From CAYRHN01 sp964424115 (GTDB taxonomy: Bacteria; Chloroflexota; Anaerolineae; Anaerolineales; Anaerolineaceae): a stretch of 64,000 nt of DNA. Both the position numbers and the translations under genes were made by a program. Every line of letters starts with the position of its first letter. Position 1 is the first letter of the stretch. Positions 42,918 through 51,659 of the stretch are shown here, piece after piece. The DNA lies in contig CAYRHN010000017.1 of the NCBI GenBank assembly GCA_964424115.1, forward strand, positions 1 through 64,000. The letters run 5' to 3'. The notes under the pieces are model-generated. The model was given only the letters and a program-made list of their open reading frames with translations. It was not told the DNA's origin and did not search any database.

Positions 42918-43127
42918 TCAACACCTGCGTGCGCGGATGTATTCACCCATCTGTGCGTTGAACTGGACCGATTCCAGGTCAAAGTAGGCCCACGGCTTGC
43001 CCTGGTCCAGCCAGGTGGCGGAACCAACCGCGCTGATCGGCGAACCAGCCAGGCGCGGGCCGGGTTCGTTGCGCGTGATCCACAGGATCTTGCGCTTGCC
43101 CTGACCCGCGCCCAAACCTATTGACAC
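42918..43127 (-). pseudogene. Possible gene remnant (C-terminal fragment)
   Basis: A 69-codon frame has coding-like GC-rich third positions and a plausible protein (KRKILWITRNEPGPRLAGSP, then SATWLDQGKPWAYFDLESVQ). It has no ribosome site, and its GTG overlaps the strong promoter of the ABC-F gene on the other strand. It may be the end of a lost gene or a small unrecognised protein. Confidence 0.35.
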
Positions 43128-43149
43128 GCGGCCGATTTGTGGCTACACT
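43121..43149 (+). promoter_or_regulatory. Sigma-70-type promoter of the ABC-F gene
   Basis: TTGACA (43121-43126) and TACACT (43144-43149) are separated by exactly 17 nt. The predicted transcription start near 43156 leaves a 140-nt leader before the ABC-F start codon. Confidence 0.85.
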
Positions 43150-43155
43150 CTTCTT

Positions 43156-43295
43156 GTATAGACATATTCGCGGAGAGACCTGTGCCAACCATGCAGTAAG
43201 CCATCCTGATCCCGGCAGCCAGAGCGGCTGCCGCAAGAACCGGCAAGTTCACCGGTTTCTGTGGCGTGTTCTTAATCGTTCACCCAGAGGATGAT
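43156..43295 (+). promoter_or_regulatory. Attenuator-like leader of the ABC-F gene
   Basis: The leader contains GGAGAG (43172-43177), 4 nt, then a tiny frame starting GTG at 43182 that encodes MPTMQ and stops at 43196. Two hairpins follow: GGCAGCC/GGCTGCC (43214-43220 with 43226-43232) and AACCGG/CCGGTT (43238-43243 with 43252-43257). Short leader peptides followed by alternative hairpins control many antibiotic-resistance ABC-F genes by ribosome stalling. The missing T-tract makes translational control or an incomplete terminator as likely as classical attenuation. Confidence 0.5.
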
Positions 43296-44975
43296 ATGCT
43301 TACTGCTCACCATTTAAGCAAGGTTTTCGATGCGGAGACCGTTTTTTCAGAGGTCACCTTCAGCCTCAACCCAGGCGAACGGGTCGGCCTGGTCGGCCCG
43401 AACGGCTGCGGTAAAACCACCCTGCTGCGCATCCTGGGCGGGCTGGATCCACCCACAAGCGGCGTGGTCCACCGTGAGCCCGGCCTGAAGATCGGCTGCC
43501 TGTTCCAGGGCAGCCCTCCCGACCCCAAGCTGAGCCTGGCGGAATGCCTGTCCGAATTCCCCTCCCCGGAGCGCCTGTACTCCGAACTGGAAGCCTGCGC
43601 TGTGCAGCTCTCGCGCCAGACCGGCGACCCGGAACTGCAAGAGCGTTACGATGCACTGGTGCGCCGCGCTGCCGCGGCTGAGGGCGATCCCGCGGCCGGG
43701 ATACCCTCCGCGCTCGGCCTGGACCGGTTGGATCCCTCCCTGCCGGTCGGCCTGTTGAGCGGCGGGCAGCAAACCCGCCTGGCGCTGGCGCGCCTTCTCT
43801 ACAGCCAATCGGACCTGCTTTTGCTGGACGAACCGACCAACCACCTGGACATTGCCATGCTGGAATGGCTGGAAGGCTGGTTATCCACCAGCCCGTGCGG
43901 CATGCTGATCGTTTCACACGACCGCACTTTTCTCGACCACACGGTCACCCGCATCCTGGAGATGGATCCGCAGCGCGGCCTGCCCTGCACCACCCGCAGC
44001 TACACCGGCAACTATTCCGATTACCTGGCCCAGCGCCAGGCCGAGACCGACCGGCAGTGGAACGAGTACCACGACCAACAGGCCGAGATCGGCCGCATGC
44101 GCGCCGACATCGCCCGCACCAAAGCCCAGGCCGCCTTTACCGAACGGCAGGCCTCCAGCGTTCGCAAGGGCGGGCGCGAAATGAAGAACAAAGGCTATAA
44201 ATCCTACCAGCAGGGCATCGCCAAGAAGGTGGCCGCCAAAGCCAAGGCGCGCGAAACCCGCCTGGAGCAATACCTGACCTCGGAAGAGATGGTGGAACGG
44301 CCGACCGAGCTGTGGCAGGACCGGCGCAGCCTGCGCCTGCCCTCCCGCCAGGGCGAACGCCTCAGCCGCCTGGTGCTGCGCCTGGAGGACGCCAGCCTGG
44401 GCTACAACCCGCGGGCGCCGCTGCTCAGCCACGTGAACCTGGCGGCGCAGAGCGGCGTGGGCGGCAGCCCCCCGCGCATCGCCATCAGCGGGCCGAACGG
44501 CAGCGGCAAGACTACCCTGCTGCGCACCCTGGCCGGGCAGATCCCCCTGCTGGGCGGTTCGCTGTATCTGGGCCCCAGCCTGCGCCCCGGCATGATGACG
44601 CAGGACCAATCCAGCCTGGACGCAGCCCTCAACCCGTTGGAGACGCTCCTGCCCCTGCTCGGCAACGAGAACCGCACGCGCGCATTCCTCGCCCAATACC
44701 TGCTGCGCGGCGATGATGTCTTGAAGCCCAATGCGCTGCTCAGTTACGGGCAGCGTTCTCGCTTGATGCTGGCGCTGCTGGCAGCCGGGGGTTGCAACCT
44801 GCTCCTGCTCGACGAGCCGATCAACCACCTGGATATCCCCAGCCGGGAGCAGTTCGAAGCCGCCCTGGAGCCCTTTACCGGCGCGGTGCTGGCAGCGGTG
44901 CACGACCGCTACTTCATCCAACGGTTCGCCAGCCAGGTCTGGTGGGTGGAGGGCGGGCAGGTGCGCGTCCATTAA
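43296..44975 (+). CDS. ABC-F family ATPase (ribosome-protection type)
   Basis: The 559-aa product has two ABC domains and no membrane helix. Domain 1 has GPNGCGKTT, LLSGGQQTRLALARLLYSQSDLLLLDEPTNHLD. Domain 2 has GPNGSGKTT, LLSYGQRSRLMLALLAAGGCNLLLLDEPINHLD. The linker between them (about 245-345) is long, basic and helical, as in ABC-F proteins that act in the ribosomal E site. A role in antibiotic resistance or translation rescue is likely. The ATG at 43296 is chosen from the family start (MLTAHHLSKVF). The upstream leader hints at drug-induced control. Confidence 0.9.
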   Translation: MLTAHHLSKVFDAETVFSEVTFSLNPGERVGLVGPNGCGKTTLLRILGGLDPPTSGVVHREPGLKIGCLFQGSPPDPKLSLAECLSEFPSPERLYSELEACAVQLSRQTGDPELQERYDALVRRAAAAEGDPAAGIPSALGLDRLDPSLPVGLLSGGQQTRLALARLLYSQSDLLLLDEPTNHLDIAMLEWLEGWLSTSPCGMLIVSHDRTFLDHTVTRILEMDPQRGLPCTTRSYTGNYSDYLAQRQAETDRQWNEYHDQQAEIGRMRADIARTKAQAAFTERQASSVRKGGREMKNKGYKSYQQGIAKKVAAKAKARETRLEQYLTSEEMVERPTELWQDRRSLRLPSRQGERLSRLVLRLEDASLGYNPRAPLLSHVNLAAQSGVGGSPPRIAISGPNGSGKTTLLRTLAGQIPLLGGSLYLGPSLRPGMMTQDQSSLDAALNPLETLLPLLGNENRTRAFLAQYLLRGDDVLKPNALLSYGQRSRLMLALLAAGGCNLLLLDEPINHLDIPSREQFEAALEPFTGAVLAAVHDRYFIQRFASQVWWVEGGQVRVH

Positions 44976-45165
44976 ATTCGTCTACATTTCCCGTATGCAT
45001 TAAACCGCTTTTTCGGTACAATAATCTCTATCCTTACATCCTTTAACACGGATAACACGGATCGAACGGATCGGCACGGATAATCTCTGATCTATCCATG
45101 TTCGACCTGTGCTTTAAATATTTGTATTACCATTTCTTAAAAGTATCTTACCAAGGACGTAAAAC

Positions 45166-46980
45166 ATGGACCTTTTTGGCTCACTCTACCCCCCGGGAAC
45201 GGTCATCTTTCGCGAAGGCGAAACGGGCGAGGCGATGTATATCATCCAATCCGGGGCGGTTAAGGTTTCCCATTTGCGCGGCGAGCGCGAGACCATCCTG
45301 GCGGTGCGCGAGAAGGGCGACTTCTTCGGGGAAATGGCCCTGTTTGGCGAAGAACTGCGTTCCGCCACGGTCACCGCCCTGCGCGAGACGCGCCTGGTCG
45401 CCATCACCCGCGCCTCGCTGCTGGAGAAAGTGCGCAGCGACCCGCAGGTGGCCCTGCACCTGCTCAAGGGGCTGATCCTGCGCATCCAGGAAGCCGACGA
45501 GAAGGTCAAGAAGGGCGTGGAAAACGACCCCCACGTGCGCGCCGCACTGGCAAGCGCCTCCGCGCCACAAACCGCTGCTGTGCCGCCCACCGCTGCGCCG
45601 GAAGCCCCCACGGCCGAAGTCTCCTCAGCCGACCTGGCGGACATCTGGAAAGTGCAGGAAGAGACCCGCTGGTACGAGGCCGGGGAAGAGATCTTCGCGG
45701 AAGGCCAACCCGGCGATGCCATGTACATCATCCTGGCAGGCCAGGTTGAGCTGCGCGTGCAGGGCGATCTCCTGCGCCAGGCCGGCCCCGGCGAATTCTT
45801 TGGCGAGTGGGCCCTGATCACCGATAATCCGCGCTTTGCCGCCGCCTCCGCCGCCGCGCGCACGCAACTGCTGCCGGTGGAGCGCGCCCGCTTCAGCGAG
45901 CAGATCACAGCCCGCCCGGAACTGGCCGTCTATATCCTGCAGGGCCTGGCCGCCCGCCTGCGCACCCTCAGCAGCGTGCTCTCCAACCCGCGCGCCGCCA
46001 TTGCCGAGGTGCGCCGCAACTGGCAGCCGCTGATCCGCAAGCAGGCCCCGGTCAAGATCTCGATCGTCTCGCTGGCCACCTGCGCCGGCTGCTCGGCCGT
46101 CCTGCTGGACGACCAGGTGTTGGCACAGGTGCTGGAAGCGGCCGAGATCGCCTACTGCCCGATGCTGATCGACCAGGAGCACATCCAGGAAGCCGACCTG
46201 GCCCTGGTGGACGGCGCGGTGCGCTTGAAGGACGACCTGGAAAAACTGGAGGAGGCGCGCGCCAAGAGCCGCTTCCTGGCCGCCTGGGGCACCTGCTCCT
46301 CCTTTGGCGGCATCCCGGCCGAGGCCAACCGCTTCGAAGTGGAAGACCTGGTGGCCGAGACCTTCGGCGAGACTGGCGATATTTTCTCCTACTACCTGTC
46401 CGGCGCGCGCGGCGTGGAACGGTCCGCCTACCAGGAAAAAGGCATTTCCATGCTGCGCAAGGCCGGCAAGCTGGACGATTACGTGCGCGTGGATTACTAC
46501 GTGCCCGGCTGCCCGCCCTCCCCGGCCATGCTGCTCCAGCTGGTCGGCGAACTGACCGGCAGCCCGAACAGCCCGGGCAGCGGCAAATCGCAGGCGGTGG
46601 TATGCGCCCAATGCGACCGCAAACCCACCCGCGAGATGCCCACCTCCTTCACCGCCTACCCGCTGGGCAGCGAAGACCGCGCCGCCTGCTTCAACTCGCT
46701 GGGCGTCTTCTGCATGGGCTTCCTCACCCAGGGCGGCTGCGAGGCCGCCTGCACCCGGCGCGGACTGCCCTGCTGGGCCTGCCGCGGCCCGGCGCGCATT
46801 GCCCTTAAGAAGATGGCCGAGGGCGAAAGCTTTGAAGAAGTGGTGGTGCAGGGCATTGCCCGGCGCTGCAAGCTGGAGGAAGCCCAGGCCCGCGTGCTGG
46901 TCAAACAGGCCCGCCTGCAGGGGCTCGACCTCTTCCAATTTGAATCGTATCTGGTGAACAGCCTGGCGAGGGTCCGATGA
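45166..46980 (+). CDS. [NiFe]-hydrogenase small subunit fused to two cyclic-nucleotide-binding domains
   Basis: The 604-aa protein has two CNB/CRP-type domains. Domain 1 covers about residues 8-115 (GEMALFGEELRSATV, E56 and R65) and domain 2 about 158-270 (GEWALITDNPRFAAA, E214 and R223). An F420-non-reducing (MvhG-like) hydrogenase small subunit runs from about 295 to the end. The proximal cluster ligands are C306, C309 (CAGC), C377 (GTCSSFGG) and C449 (PGCPPSP). Eight more Cys (480, 483, 508, 516, 525, 529, 536, 539) can bind further Fe-S clusters. No Tat signal, so cytoplasmic. AAGGA upstream; it overlaps the large-subunit gene by 4 nt. The fusion suggests that cAMP or a similar ligand tunes hydrogen or electron flow. 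Confidence 0.9.
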   Translation: MDLFGSLYPPGTVIFREGETGEAMYIIQSGAVKVSHLRGERETILAVREKGDFFGEMALFGEELRSATVTALRETRLVAITRASLLEKVRSDPQVALHLLKGLILRIQEADEKVKKGVENDPHVRAALASASAPQTAAVPPTAAPEAPTAEVSSADLADIWKVQEETRWYEAGEEIFAEGQPGDAMYIILAGQVELRVQGDLLRQAGPGEFFGEWALITDNPRFAAASAAARTQLLPVERARFSEQITARPELAVYILQGLAARLRTLSSVLSNPRAAIAEVRRNWQPLIRKQAPVKISIVSLATCAGCSAVLLDDQVLAQVLEAAEIAYCPMLIDQEHIQEADLALVDGAVRLKDDLEKLEEARAKSRFLAAWGTCSSFGGIPAEANRFEVEDLVAETFGETGDIFSYYLSGARGVERSAYQEKGISMLRKAGKLDDYVRVDYYVPGCPPSPAMLLQLVGELTGSPNSPGSGKSQAVVCAQCDRKPTREMPTSFTAYPLGSEDRAACFNSLGVFCMGFLTQGGCEAACTRRGLPCWACRGPARIALKKMAEGESFEEVVVQGIARRCKLEEAQARVLVKQARLQGLDLFQFESYLVNSLARVR

Positions 46981-48281
46981 GCCAAATGATCCACCTCCAA
47001 AAAGCCACCCGCATCGAGGGGAACGCCGACATCCACATCCAGGTGGAGGACGGCCACGTGCAAAGCGCACGCTTCCAGGTGCAGGACTTCCGCGGTTTCG
47101 AAAAACTTGTCCAGGGCAAAGCCGTGGAAGCCGTCCCGCACATCGTCTCGCGCATCTGCGGGCTGTGCTGCACCACCCACGAGGCGGCCAGCCTGCGCGC
47201 GGTAGAAGACGCCCTGGGCATCACCCCGCCCACCGCGGTCAGCAGCCTGCGCAGCATCGCCGTGCTGGGCGAATGGATCGCCAGCCACGCCCTCAGCTAT
47301 TTCTTCCTCGCCCGCCCAGATGCCTTCGGAGGGTCGCTGAACATCTTTGAACTGATGAAGGACGATCCCGAGGTGGCGCGCGAGGCCTTCTTCCTGCGCC
47401 GCTCCGGCAACCAGATCGTCGAGGCGGTTGCCAAACGGGCCGTGCATCCGGTGGCGCTGGGCGTGGCGCGTTTCCTCGTCCCGCTCACCCCGGCCGACCT
47501 GGCCGAGATCCGCCGCATCGCCTGCGAGGTGAAAGAGGCCGCCGGGCGGCTGATCGAACAGATCGGGCGGCAGCCTGCTCGCGAAAAACGCCTGCCCTTC
47601 CCCGCCGGGCGCGGGGTGAACTTCCTCTCCTACGACAGCCGCCCCGGACAGGAGCTCTTCCGCGTCTTCGACCGCTCCGGAGAGGTGACGGACGAGTTCA
47701 GCCGCGAGACCTTCACCGACCACGTGGCCGAGATGCGCGTGGACTGGTCGCTGGCCAAGTTCCCCTACCTGGCCCGCCTCGGCTTCCCGGAGGGCATCCT
47801 GCTGGTCGGGCCGCTCTCGCGCCTCTTCCAGCCCGGCGGTGTGCTGGACGACCCCGAGCTGGCCGCTTTCGCGCTGACCGATTCGCTGCGCCGGACAGAA
47901 GCCCTCACCCTGGATGACCTGGATACCTGCCGCCTGCTGGAGATCTTCTGGGCGGCGCGGCAGATCCTGGCCTTGCTGGACGAGGTGGACCTGGCCCAGC
48001 TCGCCCCCGACCCGCTCGACCTTTCCGGCAGCGGCAAGGGCATCGGCGTGGTGGAGGCCCCGCGCGGGGTGCTGGTGCACAGCTACCTGGTCAACCAGGG
48101 GCTGATGGAACGGATGAATCTGCTGGTGGCAACCCAGTTCAACAACGCCTATATCAATCTGGTGCTGCAAGACCAGGCCGAACGGCACGTGCAGGGCGGC
48201 GTACTCTCCGAGCAGGGCAAGGAGCTGATCGCGCGCTGCGTGCGCACCTTCGACCCCTGCCTGACCTGCGCCACGCATTGA
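46977..48281 (+). CDS. [NiFe]-hydrogenase large subunit without C-terminal extension
   Basis: The 434-aa protein binds the NiFe active site. The L1 motif is RICGLCCTTH (C61, C64, H68) after TRIEGN at the start, and the L2 motif DPCLTCATH (C428, C431, H434) is the very end of the protein. Most large subunits carry a 10-20 residue extension after that His, removed by a dedicated protease during maturation. Its absence means no such protease step. The gene is coupled to the small subunit by ATGA. No hyp maturation genes are in the window. Confidence 0.92.
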   Translation: MSQMIHLQKATRIEGNADIHIQVEDGHVQSARFQVQDFRGFEKLVQGKAVEAVPHIVSRICGLCCTTHEAASLRAVEDALGITPPTAVSSLRSIAVLGEWIASHALSYFFLARPDAFGGSLNIFELMKDDPEVAREAFFLRRSGNQIVEAVAKRAVHPVALGVARFLVPLTPADLAEIRRIACEVKEAAGRLIEQIGRQPAREKRLPFPAGRGVNFLSYDSRPGQELFRVFDRSGEVTDEFSRETFTDHVAEMRVDWSLAKFPYLARLGFPEGILLVGPLSRLFQPGGVLDDPELAAFALTDSLRRTEALTLDDLDTCRLLEIFWAARQILALLDEVDLAQLAPDPLDLSGSGKGIGVVEAPRGVLVHSYLVNQGLMERMNLLVATQFNNAYINLVLQDQAERHVQGGVLSEQGKELIARCVRTFDPCLTCATH

Positions 48282-48575
48282 CCTTTGTAGAAACCCTTTG
48301 AACACGGATTGAACAAATTTTTGCGTAGGGGCGACCGGCCGGTCGCCCCTACCGGCCGGCCCCTACGGTTTTTCCGCGGCTCTGCATCTCTGCGTGAGAA
48401 AAATCTTTGAACACGGATCGCGCGGATAACACGGATTTTCACGGATTGATTTTCACGTAGGTTGGGTTGAGCGCGACCAAGAACCCTCCATTTCAATCGA
48501 TCGGCTAAGCAAAACCCAACAAGGATTCACTTCGTATTGCTCCACCCCGAACCCGCCCTGCCTTTCTATAAGATC
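48282..48575. repeat. Composite intergenic repeat block
   Basis: This gap contains two CACGGAT-type units (about 48296-48320 and 48405-48456). It also holds a perfect 28-nt palindrome starting GTAGGGGCGACCGG (48325-48352) and a GTAGGTTGGGTTGAGCGCG unit (48457-48525) that ends AACCCAACAAGGA. All recur at 49.1-49.4 kb. No gene is visible. Confidence 0.75.
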
Positions 48576-48965
48576 TCAGCCGAATAACACCCCCAATTTT
48601 TGTCCGCATTCCTCGCAAAAATTAGCATCGGTGGGATTCCCGTGCCCGCAATTGGGGCACTTCCGCTCGCCCACAGGCCGGCGAATGTATTCCGGCGGCT
48701 GAAAGGTTTCCGGGCGGGAGGTTTCCGATGAGGAAGGGAGGCCTTGCGTTTTTTTGTCGTGCTTCAGGATCAGCCAGGCAAAAAGTCCACTGGCCGGGAC
48801 CGCCAGAAAGAGACCCAAAAGGAGACCGCCGAGCACGCAGGCTGCCAACCCCGCCCAACCCAACCCGGCTTTCATCCGGCGATAACCGAGGATCAATGGC
48901 ACGGCTCCGCAAAGGATGCCGGCCAACAAAGCCCCGATAATTCCTCCCGGTGGATATCCAGCCAT
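48576..48965 (-). CDS. Membrane protein with C-terminal zinc ribbon
   Basis: The 129-aa product has two membrane helices (about 8-30 and 37-68), a linker and a C-terminal ribbon KCPNCGHGNPTDANFCEECG. GGAGGAGG site directly upstream. Function unknown; isolated between repeat blocks. Confidence 0.82.
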   Translation of the reverse strand: MAGYPPGGIIGALLAGILCGAVPLILGYRRMKAGLGWAGLAACVLGGLLLGLFLAVPASGLFAWLILKHDKKTQGLPSSSETSRPETFQPPEYIRRPVGERKCPNCGHGNPTDANFCEECGQKLGVLFG

Positions 48966-49552
48966 ATCCTCCTCCGATCTGCCAGGGAAAGCAACCCACC
49001 ACCAGTGTACTGCAGATCGGACGGGAAGTCAAAAATATTCCCGGCCGCCGGATGCCTCGCCCGCGACATCAAAAGAGAACCACGAAACACACGAAAAGGG
49101 CGAAACATGCGAAACAAACCCTTTGAACGCGGACGCTGCGCGCGGATCACGCGGATTTTCACGGATTGATTTTCATGTAGGGGCGACCAGCCGGTCGCCC
49201 CTACGGGATTTTTTCTCCGCGTCTCCGGGGCGCGGCAAAAAAAGAGAACCACGAAACACACGAAATATACGAAACACGCGAACAAATCTTTGAACACGGA
49301 TCACGCGGATTTTCATGGATAGTAGGCGTAGGTTGGGTTGAGCGCGGCCGAGAACCCTCCATTCCCATCAACCGGCCAAGCGAAACCCAACAAGGATTTA
49401 CCATGAAACAAATGAAAAAAACTTTTCGTGTCTTTCGTCCTTTTCGTTTGTTTCGTGATCTTCTCTCTGTCTTCGTGGCTAAGGATGAGAGAAGAGGGCG
49501 CTGCGCTCCACCCAACCCGTCCCGAAAGCCGTGGTCCTCTCTCAACGTTTTG
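48966..49552. repeat. Second composite repeat block
   Basis: Repeat units in order: CCACGAAACACACGAAA types at 49074-49122 and 49245-49288; CACGGAT types at 49121-49176 and 49288-49320; a 28-nt palindrome GTAGGGGCGACCAG... at 49177-49204; GTAGGTTGGGTTGAGCGCGG at 49328-49396; and an inverted TTTCGTG unit at about 49415-49460. Short frames here read through the repeats and are not convincing genes. Confidence 0.7.
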
Positions 49553-49581
49553 TTGACTTTTGATTCGGATTTCCTTATAAT
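49553..49581 (+). promoter_or_regulatory. Sigma-70-type promoter of the membrane hydrolase gene
   Basis: TTGACT (49553-49558) and a perfect TATAAT (49576-49581) are 17 nt apart. The start near 49588 leaves a leader of about 240 nt before the ATG at 49831. That leader contains no gene I recognise. Confidence 0.85.
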
Positions 49582-49830
49582 CTTATTGGGTCTCTCCTGT
49601 TCGATCCTTATTTCTACTCCCCTGATTTGGGCCTTGTCATAAGGTCCCGATTATTGTTAACCACCCTCTCCACACGGGGTGAAGGGAAGCGTTCTCCTCC
49701 CCTCATTCCGTGAAGTTGCTGCGCCTCGCGCCGGCAGCTTAAGCACGCAAGGAGGTGAAAAAACAGAGAGTGCAAATTTCTTTCCGTTGTCGTATTTCCG
49801 TTTCTCAGTCAACTTTGGAGGATGAAATTC

Positions 49831-51591
49831 ATGGATAAGAAATTGTATCGGAATCTGTTATATATTTCTTTGGCTTTGATCCTGTTGGGGGGATTGCTCG
49901 CCAACCTCATTCAAACTGATTTCGGCAAGGTCACCGTCAAAGACGTGCGTTTTGCCGCGCCCAATGGGCGCATGTACTCGGCTTTGCTCTACATCCCGGC
50001 CGGGGTGACCGCAGAGACCCCCGCCCCCGGCATCCTGGCCATCCACGGCTATATCAACACCCGTGAGACCCAGGACGGCTTCGCCATTGAGTTCGCCCGG
50101 CGCGGCTTTGTTGTCTTGGCGCTGGACCAATCCGGGCACGGCTACAGCGAAGGGCCGGCCTTTGCCGACGGCTTCGGCGGCATCGAAGGCATGCGCTACA
50201 TGAAATCGCTGTCGATCGTCGACCAGACCAACGTCGGGGTGGAAGGCCACTCGATGGGCGGCTGGGCCTCCGTGATCGCCGCGGCCGTCTTCCCGGACGG
50301 CTATAAAGCGATGGTCCTGGAAGGCTCATCCACCGGAACCTACGGCGCCCCGGACGGAACCGCCGAGTTCCCGCGCAACCTGGCCGTGGTCTTCAGCCAG
50401 TGGGATGAGTTCTCGTCCTTGATGTGGCTGACCCCTAAGGCGGTGGACGTGGGCAAGACCGACAAGATGAAAGCCCTCTTCAATACCAGCGAAGACATCG
50501 TGGTCGGCAAGGTCTACGGCGATATCGCCGCCGGAACCGCGCGCGTGCTCTACCAGCCGAAAGTGGTCCACCCGGGCGATCACATCAACCAGGGCGCGAT
50601 CGGTTTTGCGATCGACTGGTTCCAGAAGACCCTGGAAGGCGAGAAAGAGATCCCCGCCGACCAGCAGATCTGGTACTGGAAGGAGATCGGCACGCTGATC
50701 GCGCTGGTCGGCTTCTTCATGTTCCTGGTGGCTGTCGGCGGGCTGCTGCTGACCACCTCCTACTTCGGCAGCCTGATCGCCCCCTTGCCGGCCGCCAAAG
50801 GCCCCACGGGCATTGGCTGGTGGATCGCGGTGGTGCTGACCGGCATCATCGGGCCGCTGACCCTCTTCACCTTCACCACCTGGGCCGAGACCGGCTTCCC
50901 GGCCTCGGCATTCTTCCCCCAGTCGGTCACCAACCAGGTCGTCTTCTGGGCGGTGCTGAACGGCCTGATCGCGCTGATCCTCTTCCTGATCTGGCACTTC
51001 CTGTTGGTCAAGAAGAACGCCCGCGGCACAGCGGATGAATACGGCCTGACCTGGGGCGGCAAATTGCAGTGGGGCAAGATCGGCAAGTCCTTCCTGCTGG
51101 CGCTGACGGTGGTCTCGCTGGGCTATCTCACCCTGCTGCTGACCGACTTCTTCTTCAAGACCGACTACCGCTTCTGGGTCTTTGCGGTCAAGCTGCCCAA
51201 CCTGCAGCAATTTGGCATTGCCCTGCGCTACGTGATCCCGCTCTTCGTCTACTTCTTCCTGGCGGGCCTGGGTCTGTTCTCCCAGATCCGGCGGGCGAAG
51301 CTGAACATGTGGCAGGAAATGGGCGTCAACGCGGCCATCTTTGTGGTGGCCTATTTTGGGCTGATGCTGTGGGAGTACATCCCCATGTGGACGGGCGGCA
51401 TGCTGATGGATCCGGCCCAACCGCTGTGGACCATCATCGGCTACCAGTTCATCCCCATCCTCGGCCTGGCGGGCGCCCTGGCGACCTTCTTCTACCGCAC
51501 GACCGGGCGCATCTACACCGGCGCGTTCCTCAACGCGATGTTGTTCACCACCATCATCGTGGCGGGCACGGCCATCCACTTCCCCTTGTAG
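49831..51591 (+). CDS. Alpha/beta hydrolase with multi-helix membrane domain
   Basis: The 586-aa protein has an N-terminal helix and an extracytoplasmic alpha/beta-hydrolase domain. The nucleophile is in GHSMGGWAS (S141) and an oxyanion/acid region in LALDQSGHGYSEGPAF. The C-terminal half has about seven membrane helices with no known family match. I chose the second ATG (49831), since the first falls directly on the GGAGG. The gene ends at a strong terminator. Likely a lipid or peptide esterase at the membrane; the substrate is unknown. Confidence 0.85.
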   Translation: MDKKLYRNLLYISLALILLGGLLANLIQTDFGKVTVKDVRFAAPNGRMYSALLYIPAGVTAETPAPGILAIHGYINTRETQDGFAIEFARRGFVVLALDQSGHGYSEGPAFADGFGGIEGMRYMKSLSIVDQTNVGVEGHSMGGWASVIAAAVFPDGYKAMVLEGSSTGTYGAPDGTAEFPRNLAVVFSQWDEFSSLMWLTPKAVDVGKTDKMKALFNTSEDIVVGKVYGDIAAGTARVLYQPKVVHPGDHINQGAIGFAIDWFQKTLEGEKEIPADQQIWYWKEIGTLIALVGFFMFLVAVGGLLLTTSYFGSLIAPLPAAKGPTGIGWWIAVVLTGIIGPLTLFTFTTWAETGFPASAFFPQSVTNQVVFWAVLNGLIALILFLIWHFLLVKKNARGTADEYGLTWGGKLQWGKIGKSFLLALTVVSLGYLTLLLTDFFFKTDYRFWVFAVKLPNLQQFGIALRYVIPLFVYFFLAGLGLFSQIRRAKLNMWQEMGVNAAIFVVAYFGLMLWEYIPMWTGGMLMDPAQPLWTIIGYQFIPILGLAGALATFFYRTTGRIYTGAFLNAMLFTTIIVAGTAIHFPL

Positions 51592-51618
51592 GGTTTTTGT
51601 CTGAATTGGTGTGACACT

Positions 51619-51651
51619 CCCCTCTCCCAGGGCCTGGGAGAGGGGTTTTTT
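51619..51651 (+). terminator. Rho-independent terminator after the membrane hydrolase
   Basis: CCCCTCTCCCAGG pairs with CCTGGGAGAGGGG (51619-51631 with 51633-51645), giving about 11 usable bp around a tight loop, followed by TTTTTT. It lies 27 nt after the stop. Confidence 0.92.
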
Positions 51652-51659
51652 CGCCCGGG

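Noticed and set aside
45625..48305. Long minus-strand frames opposite the hydrogenase genes
   Set aside because: Shadows of GC-rich coding sequence; the plus strand carries the Fe-S and NiFe ligand motifs.
48325..48352. 28-nt palindrome as a terminator for the hydrogenase genes
   Set aside because: No T-tract follows, and the same palindrome recurs at 49177-49204 as part of the intergenic repeat family.
49403..49642. Short frame in the second repeat block
   Set aside because: Begins within an inverted TTTCGTG repeat and reads across the promoter at 49553-49581; no ribosome site.
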